Assembly: GCA_041639705.1 (NCBI GenBank)
Contig: JBEQBT010000092.1
Location: 1 to 11,637 of the forward strand
Direction: 5' to 3'
Source of the DNA: JARDZI01 sp041639705
GTDB taxonomy: Bacteria; Bacillota; Clostridia; Clostridiales; Caloramatoraceae
DNA length: 11,637 nt
Positions 1 to 5,255 of this stretch are shown one piece after another (position 1 is the stretch's first letter; each line of letters begins with the position of its first letter). Both the position numbers and the translations under genes were made by a program. The notes under the pieces are model-generated. The model had not been told where the DNA came from. It saw nothing but the letters and a program-made list of their open reading frames with translations, and searched no databases.

Positions 1-628
1 TGTCAACCTCAGGAAGTACAGCAACTGTTGCAGTTGAAGTGTGGATTCTTCCACTGGATTCAGTTTCAGGTACTCTTTGAACCCTGTGAACTCCACTCTC
101 AAATTTTAACTTACTATATGCCCCTTGACCCTTTATAAGAAATATAATTTCTTTAAAGCCTCCAATATCATTAGGGCTTGAGGACATAATCTCTGTTTTC
201 CAGTTATGCCTTTCAGCATATCTTGTATACATTCTAAATAGATTCCCAGCGAATAATGCAGCCTCGTCTCCACCTGCACCACCTCTGATTTCAACAAATA
301 CATTTCTATCATCATTTGGATCCTTAGGAATAAGCAATAGCTTTAGCTCATTTTCTATTCTAGGCTTTGCTTCCTCAAGGGACTTTAATTCCTCTTGAAT
401 AAGCTCTTCCATTTCCTTATCACCCTTATCATTTAACATTTCTCTATCATCATTAATTCTCTGTATATTCTCTTTATATTCTCTGTATTTAATTACAATC
501 TCTTCAAGAGAATTATGTTCCTTACAAAGCTTCTGAAAAAGATTAACATCTGATATTACTTCAGGATCACTTACTTTTCTAGAAAGCTCTTCATATTTTT
601 CTTCAATAAATTCAAGCTTATTTAGCAT
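1..628 (-). CDS. prfA: Peptide chain release factor 1 (RF1), N-terminal 209 residues; gene runs off the left edge
   Basis: RF1 recognises UAA and UAG stop codons in the ribosomal A site and triggers peptide release. I translated the minus strand from ATG at 628, and the frame stays open to base 1. Visible are the N-terminal coiled region rich in Glu and Lys (residues 1-95), the conserved GGAGGDEAALFAGNLFRMY segment (about 116-134), and HRVQRVPETESSGRIHTS (about 181-198). The P-E-T at 187-189 sits where RF1 proteins carry the P-x-T anticodon-like motif, whereas RF2 has S-P-F, so this is RF1. The GGQ catalytic loop should follow within a few dozen residues but lies outside the window. The start has a modest GGAG about 9 nt upstream. 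The substrate link to PrmC, encoded further upstream on the same strand, is direct: PrmC methylates the GGQ glutamine. Confidence 0.96.
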   Translation of the reverse strand, partial: MLNKLEFIEEKYEELSRKVSDPEVISDVNLFQKLCKEHNSLEEIVIKYREYKENIQRINDDREMLNDKGDKEMEELIQEELKSLEEAKPRIENELKLLLIPKDPNDDRNVFVEIRGGAGGDEAALFAGNLFRMYTRYAERHNWKTEIMSSSPNDIGGFKEIIFLIKGQGAYSKLKFESGVHRVQRVPETESSGRIHTSTATVAVLPEVD

Positions 629-663
629 AGTTCCACACTCCACATTAGTTTTTACATCAGTAT

Positions 664-693
664 ATTATATCATAAATTAAAATTATTAAACAA
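664..693 (-). promoter_or_regulatory. Candidate sigma-A promoter of prfA
   Basis: On the minus strand, TTGTTT (693-688) and TATAAT (669-664) are separated by 18 nt. Transcription would begin near 657, giving a leader of about 30 nt before the prfA ATG at 628. The perfect -10 box supports it, while the -35 matches 4 of 6 consensus bases. It would let prfA be transcribed separately from the upstream chrA genes. Confidence 0.55.
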
Positions 694-709
694 TATATCT
701 TTGACTTAT

Positions 710-759
710 ATATTTAGCATAAATAATTTTACATTTAAAAAATCATTTATGCTAAATAT
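710..759. repeat. Perfect 15-bp inverted repeat, 20-nt spacer
   Basis: The arms ATATTTAGCATAAAT (710-724) and ATTTATGCTAAATAT (745-759) are exact reverse complements. The repeat lies between the end of chrA1 and the prfA promoter candidate. It has no GC-rich stem and no T-run after it, so it is not a typical intrinsic terminator. It could be an operator pair, an RNA stem in the chrA read-through transcript, or a scar of a small mobile element. The sequence alone does not decide. Confidence 0.6.
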
Positions 760-771
760 TTTCATTGATTC

Positions 772-818
772 ATATAACGAAATAAATACCCTTGTGTAAA
801 ATCTTTATTGCGTTATAT
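772..818. repeat. 15-bp inverted repeat with one mismatch, 17-nt spacer
   Basis: The arms ATATAACGAAATAAA (772-786) and TTTATTGCGTTATAT (804-818) pair at 14 of 15 positions. The repeat begins 12 nt from the other inverted repeat and ends about 20 nt beyond the chrA1 stop codon. On the minus strand it could fold in the mRNA just after chrA1. No T-run follows, so termination is not evident. Confidence 0.5.
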
Positions 819-839
819 ATAGTTTAAAATAATATTTGA

Positions 840-1373
840 CTAATACAACATTATTCCCAGTATAGCTGCCCCTATTATCACAAGTATTGGATCAACCTTC
901 TTTATAAAAAGTACTCCAAAACTCAATAGAAATATAACTGCCCCCTTAATATCTACATTTATGTTGGGTACACTTGTTATGGTCACAGTATAGGCGGCTG
1001 CCGCAAGTAGTCCTAAAACCCCGGGTCTGATACCCTTAAAAATTGCTTTAACTGATCTTTTTTCATATAACTTTACAAAAAAGCTTGCAATAATTAATAT
1101 CATTATAAATGATGGAAGTACCACTCCAAGGGTTGCTGCAATGCTTCCTAAAACTCCTGCTTTAGTATATCCAATATAGGTTGCAGAATTAATTGACACG
1201 GGGCCAGGTGTCATCTGGGAAATGGCCAATATGTCAGAAAACTCCTGCATAGTCATCCAGTTGTTTCTTTCTATGACCTCCTTTTGAATAAATGGAAGCA
1301 TAGCATATCCCCCACCAATTGAAAAGGTTCCAATCTTTGCAAATGTTAAAAATAGCTTAATTATTATTCCCAT
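840..1373 (-). CDS. chrA: Short-chain chromate transporter family protein, second of a pair
   Basis: This is a 177-residue integral membrane protein of the ChrA/CHR family (Pfam Chromate_transp). Family hallmarks visible near the N-terminus are FAKIGTFSIGGGYAMLPFIQ (about 11-30) and QMTPGPVSINSATYIGY (about 53-69). Several hydrophobic segments fill the rest. In Bacillota, short ChrA proteins usually occur as adjacent pairs of half-size homologues that act together. Long-chain members carry both halves in one polypeptide. Chromate efflux is shown for some members; the substrate here is not known. The ATG at 1373 has AGGAAG about 6 nt upstream and is used inside the last codons of the preceding chrA: the frames overlap by 17 nt, which suggests translational coupling. 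The gene ends the chrA2-chrA1 pair, and prfA follows after about 210 nt. Confidence 0.9.
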   Translation of the reverse strand: MGIIIKLFLTFAKIGTFSIGGGYAMLPFIQKEVIERNNWMTMQEFSDILAISQMTPGPVSINSATYIGYTKAGVLGSIAATLGVVLPSFIMILIIASFFVKLYEKRSVKAIFKGIRPGVLGLLAAAAYTVTITSVPNINVDIKGAVIFLLSFGVLFIKKVDPILVIIGAAILGIMLY

Positions 1374-1947
1374 TTGATTCTTCCTCCCCTTGTGCCTCTA
1401 CTGGTTTCTCTTGGTCTGGAAATTTCTTTTCTCTTCCAAATAGGAAACCTATCAATCCAGCTGAGATTATAATCAATATAGGATCTTGCTTTAAAAATAA
1501 ATTTAACACAAATGCAAGTACTGTTATTGTGTACCACCACAATTTGATTTTACTGCTCTTTCCAATCTTATATACGGAAAATGTTATTAATGCCGCAACA
1601 GCAGGTCTTATTCCCATAAATGCCTGTTGAACAATTTTTTCACCCATTATTGCTGTAAAAAATATGGCTATAAAAATTATACTCAAAAATGAAGGTAATA
1701 CACAACCAATGGTAGCAAATGCTGCACCTGTTATCCCTTTTAACTTATACCCTATAAAAGTAGACATGTTTACAGCAAGTGCTCCAGGAGTAGATTGGGA
1801 TACTGCAAGTATATCAATAAATTCATCCTTTTCTATCCATTTCTTTTTATCAACAACCTCTGATTGGATTATTGGCACCATTGCATATCCACCGCCCAAA
1901 GTAAATGCTCCAATCTTTGCAAAAACCAGAAACAACTGAAATAACAT
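1357..1947 (-). CDS. chrA: Short-chain chromate transporter family protein, first of a pair
   Basis: This 196-residue membrane protein is homologous to the next gene. It begins with FAKIGAFTLGGGYAMVPIIQ (about 9-28) and carries QSTPGALAVNMSTFIGYK (about 51-68). Hydrophobic segments follow to about residue 170, then a charged tail rich in Glu, Gln and Asn, which the partner lacks. The pair fits the short-chain CHR arrangement, in which two half-size proteins with opposite topology are thought to form one transporter. The ATG at 1947 lies one base after the prmC stop codon, and its GGAGG ribosome site is formed by the last prmC codons, so translation is probably coupled to prmC. The family is clear from motifs, but transport of chromate rather than another oxyanion is an inference from family naming. 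Confidence 0.9.
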   Translation of the reverse strand: MLFQLFLVFAKIGAFTLGGGYAMVPIIQSEVVDKKKWIEKDEFIDILAVSQSTPGALAVNMSTFIGYKLKGITGAAFATIGCVLPSFLSIIFIAIFFTAIMGEKIVQQAFMGIRPAVAALITFSVYKIGKSSKIKLWWYTITVLAFVLNLFLKQDPILIIISAGLIGFLFGREKKFPDQEKPVEAQGEEESNGNNN

Positions 1948-1948
1948 C

Positions 1949-2797
1949 CTATTTCCTCCATCCTGTTACAACTCTATCATTCCCTGCCAGGTCCTTTGTG
2001 CAATATACATTACTAAATCCATTTTCTATAAGTATATTCTTTACAGCCTCTCCCTGGTCATATCCAATTTCATATGCAATAAAACCACCTGGGTTTATAA
2101 AATTCAGAGACTGTAATGTGATTTCTCTATAAAAATACAAACCATCTATTCCTCCAGACAGTGCCGTATAGGGTTCAAAATTTCTTACCTCCCTCATAAG
2201 AGTTGGAATAACATCCTCTCTTATATATGGAGGGTTTGATATTATTACATCTATTGAGTTAAACAGATTTTTGTCCAAGGATGTTAGCATATCTGACTTA
2301 ACTATATGTATCCTGTCAAAAACCTGATTCTTTTCAGCGTTAATAACTGTAACCTCTAAAGGTATATCCATTTTATCTATTGCATATACCATTGCATCTG
2401 ACCTATACTTTGCAATAGCTACTGATATGGCTCCACTTCCACAGCCAACATCCACCACTAATGGGCTTTCCATTCCATTCATATTTTTAAGTACTTCCTC
2501 AACTAGTATCTCCGTATCTCCCCTTGGTATTAATACACCAGGCTTAACTATGAAATCAAGGGACATAAACTCCTGTTTCCCAACTATATATTGCACAGGT
2601 TCCCCATTTTTTCTTCTTTCAATCATTTTAAAAAATTCTTCTTCAATGCTGTTCTCAAGCTCCATATCCCTGTTAATGTATATATATATTTTATCCTTTT
2701 GTAATACATGACTTAAAATAACCTCAGCATCAAGCTGAGGCGAATTAAAACCATTTAATTTATTACAGGCATCTTTAATTGCCTCAAAGATCTTCAC
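1949..2797 (-). CDS. prmC: Peptide chain release factor N5-glutamine methyltransferase
   Basis: PrmC transfers a methyl group from S-adenosylmethionine to the glutamine of the GGQ motif of RF1 and RF2, which improves peptide release. The 282-residue protein has the usual layout: a helical N-terminal substrate domain (1-75), then a Rossmann methyltransferase domain. Visible motifs are PRGDTEILVE (about 91-100), VVDVGCGSGAISVAIAK with the AdoMet-binding GCGSG (118-122), and the catalytic SNPPY (187-191), where NPPY positions the target glutamine. The start is GTG at 2797; it overlaps the stop of the DUF1385 gene as GTGA, with GGAGAGG upstream. The stop codon lies one base before chrA2. Its presence in one transcriptional direction with prfA is a widespread bacterial arrangement, but here two chrA genes separate them. 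Confidence 0.96.
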   Translation of the reverse strand: MKIFEAIKDACNKLNGFNSPQLDAEVILSHVLQKDKIYIYINRDMELENSIEEEFFKMIERRKNGEPVQYIVGKQEFMSLDFIVKPGVLIPRGDTEILVEEVLKNMNGMESPLVVDVGCGSGAISVAIAKYRSDAMVYAIDKMDIPLEVTVINAEKNQVFDRIHIVKSDMLTSLDKNLFNSIDVIISNPPYIREDVIPTLMREVRNFEPYTALSGGIDGLYFYREITLQSLNFINPGGFIAYEIGYDQGEAVKNILIENGFSNVYCTKDLAGNDRVVTGWRK

Positions 2798-3711
2798 CAG
2801 TTATCATCCTCTCCATCAGGTAAAACCGCCTTAAGTGCTGCTATCGCAACCTCCAGCTGTTTTTTATCAGGTTCTCTTGTGGTTAGGTATTGCAGCATTA
2901 ATCCTGGATATGAAATGACCTTTGCTAGTCCACTTTCAGATTTTCCAAGCCATTTTATAAGCTCATAGGATAAACCAGCAACCACAGGAAGCAATACTAT
3001 TCTAGATATTATTCTCATTATTATTCCTGGCCATCCTAAAAAACTAAATAAAATTATACTTATAAACATTACAATAAGAAGAAAATTGGTTCCACACCTT
3101 GGATGAAGTCTTTCGTATTTTTTTGCATTTTCAGGAGTAAGCTCTTCTCCCGCTTCATAGCAGAATATGCTTTTATGCTCCGCGCCATGATATTCAAAAA
3201 CCCTCTGAATATCCTTCAGCTTGCTTATCAGATAAATATAAGCAATAAAAATAATAAGTCTGACTAACCCTTCAAACAAGTTCTTGAGTATGGAATTTTG
3301 TGTTACCTTGTCGATTATATTTGCTGAATAGGTTGGAATTCCAACAAATATAGCTATTGCAATTATAAATGTCAGTGCTAAAGAAAAACCCATTATCACT
3401 CCTTCAGCTTTATCTCCCAACTTTTCCTTTAAAAATTTATCAAATTTACTTTCAGTTTCTTCCTCATCAAAAAATGAAGCTGAATAGGTTAAACTCTTTA
3501 TCCCAGTTCCAAGAGAATCGAATAGGGCTACTGTTCCCCTTATTATTGGTATAGAAAGTATTTTATTTCTCTTCGTAAGTGGCAGGCTGTCCTTAACATC
3601 AACTATTATTTCTCCATCAGGCTTTCTTACTGCAATAGCAATCTTTTTAGGCCCTCTCATCATAACTCCTTCAATAACTGCCTGTCCTCCAATACTAGTT
3701 TTCTTCGCCAT
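2794..3711 (-). CDS. DUF1385 membrane protein (YqhQ type), predicted metal-dependent enzyme of unknown function
   Basis: This 305-residue protein belongs to the DUF1385 family, whose B. subtilis member is YqhQ; I know of no established function. The N-terminal signature GGQAVIEGVMMRGP is at 8-21. About four membrane segments are visible (roughly 105-125, 147-165, 209-226 and 232-250). Between the second and third lies a conserved polar stretch: YHGAEHKSIFCYE (174-186) and LHPRCGTNF (202-210). These His, Glu and Cys residues look like metal ligands, which is inference. The C-terminus keeps EPDKKQLEVA (280-289). I chose ATG at 3711, 4 nt after AGGTGA; a TTG one codon upstream leaves too little spacing. 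It is the first gene of the DUF1385-prmC-chrA2-chrA1 operon and overlaps prmC by 4 nt. Confidence 0.9.
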   Translation of the reverse strand: MAKKTSIGGQAVIEGVMMRGPKKIAIAVRKPDGEIIVDVKDSLPLTKRNKILSIPIIRGTVALFDSLGTGIKSLTYSASFFDEEETESKFDKFLKEKLGDKAEGVIMGFSLALTFIIAIAIFVGIPTYSANIIDKVTQNSILKNLFEGLVRLIIFIAYIYLISKLKDIQRVFEYHGAEHKSIFCYEAGEELTPENAKKYERLHPRCGTNFLLIVMFISIILFSFLGWPGIIMRIISRIVLLPVVAGLSYELIKWLGKSESGLAKVISYPGLMLQYLTTREPDKKQLEVAIAALKAVLPDGEDDNW

Positions 3712-3736
3712 CAAATCACCTCTCCATCATTGTTTT

Positions 3737-3777
3737 ATTATATCACATTATATGATTTCTAGGTACCATAGTTGCAA
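3737..3777 (-). promoter_or_regulatory. Candidate promoter of the DUF1385-prmC-chrA operon
   Basis: The minus strand carries TTGCAA (3777-3772), then 19 nt, then TATAAT (3752-3747). A second TATAAT follows at 3742-3737 without a good -35. The wide spacing lowers confidence, but the site lies between the tdk terminator and the DUF1385 start, where a promoter is needed. Confidence 0.45.
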
Positions 3778-3791
3778 GAGAAATTTTGTAT

Positions 3792-3825
3792 AAAAAAGAA
3801 TCGGATGTCTCAAATATCCAATTCT
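3792..3825 (-). terminator. Intrinsic terminator after tdk
   Basis: Read on the minus strand, a 10-bp stem (AGAATTGGAT with ATCCGATTCT, one G-U pair) encloses a 9-nt loop and is followed by six T residues. It begins 17 nt after the tdk stop codon and separates tdk from the DUF1385 operon. Confidence 0.8.
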
Positions 3826-3841
3826 CTAAATATCTCACCCA

Positions 3842-4456
3842 TTATTTACTTTCCATTGCTTTCTCCTCTTCATATTTGCTTTTTAGATCATAATAGCATC
3901 TGGGACAGAGTGCCTCATATTCTATATTATCCTGATCATCGATGGCAACCTGCTTACCTTCAAAAACAAATTTTCCATTTATCTTTCTTCCATTTAGCAA
4001 TGCTTTCTTGCCGCATTGACATATAGTCTTTAACTCTTCTAAGCTGTGAGCAATTAATAGGAGTCTTGTACTTCCCTCAAATCCATTCATTTGAAAATCA
4101 GTTCTAAGTCCATAGCATATAACAGGAATGCCCATCTTTACAGCTATTTCAAATAACTGATCTATTTGATCCTTCTTAAAAAACTGTGCCTCATCAACAA
4201 GTATGCAGTCAATAGCTCCACGTTCTTTAATCCTTATACCAACCTCATCATATACGTTTTTATCTCCTGCCAAATACATGTCCGCTTCTCTTGTAACACC
4301 CAGTCTTGAAACTACCTTGTTGCCACCTTTTGTATCTGTCATGGGTTTAATAATTATTGCATTCATACCTCTTTCTTCATAGTTATATGCCACCTGTAGT
4401 AAATTAGTAGATTTTCCACAATTCATGGCTCCGTACCTAAAATATAGCTTGCTCAT
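3842..4456 (-). CDS. tdk: Thymidine kinase
   Basis: The enzyme phosphorylates thymidine with ATP in the salvage route to dTTP. The 204-residue protein has the P-loop GAMNCGKS (9-16), the Walker B/catalytic segment DEAQFF (88-93, Glu89 the expected base), YGLRTDF in the substrate region (115-121) and a zinc-binding set of four cysteines (146, 148, 184, 187). I chose ATG at 4456 because GGGGGCAGG lies about 7 nt upstream. A TTG at 4474 would add six residues but would place the start at the ribosome site itself. Openings such as LYFRYGAMN, YNYEERGM and ELKTICQCG resemble my recollection of E. coli and streptococcal Tdk more than B. subtilis Tdk (GSMFSGKS, AGLDMDFRG). It has its own promoter and terminator. 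Confidence 0.95.
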   Translation of the reverse strand: MSKLYFRYGAMNCGKSTNLLQVAYNYEERGMNAIIIKPMTDTKGGNKVVSRLGVTREADMYLAGDKNVYDEVGIRIKERGAIDCILVDEAQFFKKDQIDQLFEIAVKMGIPVICYGLRTDFQMNGFEGSTRLLLIAHSLEELKTICQCGKKALLNGRKINGKFVFEGKQVAIDDQDNIEYEALCPRCYYDLKSKYEEEKAMESK

Positions 4457-4535
4457 ATTAGTGCCTGCCCCCAATATAAATTTTTTGATTTAAATAACAC
4501 AAGAATACCTGAGATTCACTTTTATAACCTATTTA

Positions 4536-4564
4536 ATTATATATAATATCGCCTCACATAACAA
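4536..4564 (-). promoter_or_regulatory. Promoter of tdk
   Basis: TTGTTA (4564-4559) and TATAAT (4541-4536) are 17 nt apart on the minus strand. The site lies between the rpmE terminators and tdk, giving an expected leader of about 70 nt. Confidence 0.65.
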
Positions 4565-4608
4565 TTGCTTAACTAGATTTATGTCGGGAATTTTTTTCAA
4601 AAAAATAT

Positions 4609-4640
4609 TGCAAAAAAACAAAAAGACCGGATATCCGGTC
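4609..4640 (-). terminator. Second intrinsic terminator after rpmE
   Basis: GACCGGATATCCGGTC (4625-4640) is a perfect 16-bp palindrome; as RNA it would form a 6-bp GC-rich stem with an ATAT loop. On the minus strand it is followed by TTTTTGTTTTTTT. This is a strong terminator shape, placed as a backup to the first hairpin. Confidence 0.8.
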
Positions 4641-4649
4641 CTAAATAAC

Positions 4650-4682
4650 AACAAAAAATTGAAAGACCGAGAAATCGGTCTT
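4650..4682 (-). terminator. First intrinsic terminator after rpmE
   Basis: The stem AAGACCGA/TCGGTCTT (4663-4670 and 4675-4682) is perfect over 8 bp around a four-base loop (TTTC on the minus strand). It is followed by TCAATTTTTTG. It begins about 26 nt after the rpmE stop. Its GACCG/CGGTC core is shared with the second hairpin. Confidence 0.75.
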
Positions 4683-4707
4683 AAAATTACAAACTAAGTA
4701 CAAAGTC

Positions 4708-4935
4708 TTACTCAGACTTTTCTTCTTGTTCAGATTTCATGTTATATTTCTTCATGAACTTTTCAATTCTGCCACCGGCATCCATAAACTTTTGCTTGCC
4801 TGTATAGAATGGATGGCACTTTGAGCAAACTTCAACCTTTAATTCATTTTTAACTGAGCCAGTTGTAAAAGTATTACCACATGCACATTTAACAACAGCT
4901 TCATGTGAATAGTTTGGATGAATCTTTTCTTTCAT
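4708..4935 (-). CDS. rpmE: 50S ribosomal protein L31, zinc-binding type
   Basis: L31 bridges the large subunit and the small-subunit head. The 75-residue protein is close to the usual 65-90. It has the zinc-binding set of the C+ form: Cys17 and Cys19 in CACGNTF, and Cys37 and Cys40 in CSKCHPFYTGKQKF, followed by the conserved GGRIEKF (54-60). The tail is acidic (SEQEEKSE). The four cysteines mark this as the zinc-containing paralogue; many bacteria also keep a zinc-free L31 elsewhere for zinc shortage. The ATG at 4935 follows AGAGGTG with 6 nt spacing. The gene stands as a single unit, with a promoter at 5070-5098 and two terminators after it, between rho and tdk as in B. subtilis. Confidence 0.97.
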   Translation of the reverse strand: MKEKIHPNYSHEAVVKCACGNTFTTGSVKNELKVEVCSKCHPFYTGKQKFMDAGGRIEKFMKKYNMKSEQEEKSE

Positions 4936-5062
4936 CTATTTCACCTCTTTCTGCACAACTTTTAAAACCATAACAATTTGATACCTTTTATACCTGTACT
5001 ATAAACAGGCTATAATACTTTCTAAGTGTTAGACAACATAAAAAGACATATTTATCCCTAAC
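4936..5062 (-). promoter_or_regulatory. 5' leader of rpmE, about 127 nt, possible L31 regulatory leader
   Basis: From the predicted start near 5063 to the rpmE ATG there is a leader far longer than a ribosome site needs. It contains one short hairpin, CCTGT/ACAGG with a 7-nt loop (4993-5009), and the GAGGTG ribosome site. Structured leaders of L31 genes that bind the protein are described in Bacillota. I cannot confirm that this leader matches the known consensus, and the visible pairing is modest. Confidence 0.3.
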
Positions 5063-5069
5063 TCCTAAC

Positions 5070-5098
5070 ATTATATCATAGTGATTATGTTTAATCAA
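5070..5098 (-). promoter_or_regulatory. Promoter of rpmE
   Basis: TTGATT (5098-5093) and a perfect TATAAT (5075-5070) are separated by 17 nt on the minus strand, about 135 nt upstream of the rpmE ATG. It lies just past the three-hairpin element that follows rho. The 320-nt gap 4936-5255 therefore holds the rpmE leader, this promoter, an AT-rich stretch and the hairpin element, with no gene seen. Confidence 0.7.
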
Positions 5099-5142
5099 CC
5101 ATTTATATTAACACATTTTTTTATTTTTTTATCAATTTCTAA

Positions 5143-5237
5143 GACTCCACCTTCTATAAGGTGGAGTTTCCACTTTTTGCTTCAGGTGGGGTAGAGTCCC
5201 CACCTGAAGTCTCGATGTTCAGCTTTAGCTGAACGAG
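5143..5237. repeat. Compact element of three consecutive hairpins, possible small mobile-element remnant
   Basis: Three perfect stems lie almost end to end. The first is ACTCCACCTT/AAGGTGGAGT (5144-5153, 5158-5167; 4-nt loop). The second is CTTCAGGTGGGG/CCCCACCTGAAG (5180-5191, 5198-5209; 6-nt loop). The third is GTTCAGCT/AGCTGAAC (5217-5224, 5227-5234), with outer CTCG/CGAG pairing (5211-5214, 5234-5237). The element is clearly GC-richer than its surroundings and starts about 19 nt after the rho stop. On the minus strand no T-run follows, so it is not a standard terminator for rho. The first two stems share the CCACCT/AGGTGG core. Hairpin-rich ends of IS200/IS605-type elements and MITE-like repeats look similar, but this assignment is inference. 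Confidence 0.55.
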
Positions 5238-5255
5238 TTCACTATTCTTTTGCCT

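Noticed and set aside
1..628. Release factor 2 instead of RF1
   Set aside because: The RVPETES segment is the RF1 P-x-T form; RF2 would have S-P-F there.
708..820. Reading the paired inverted repeats as a CRISPR array or a full transposon
   Set aside because: There are no regular direct repeats with spacers, and no transposase or target-site duplication was seen.
1664..2132. Plus-strand open frames opposite chrA2 and prmC
   Set aside because: They are antisense shadows of conserved proteins and show no recognisable domain.
4457..4474. TTG start adding six residues to thymidine kinase
   Set aside because: The added codons are the G-rich ribosome site itself, and ATG at 4456 aligns with the usual Tdk N-terminus.
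5143..5237. Reading the three hairpins as the intrinsic terminator of rho
   Set aside because: No T-run follows any stem on the minus strand; on the plus strand only a short interrupted T-run follows the first stem, and no plus-strand gene enters it. Kept as an unexplained element instead.
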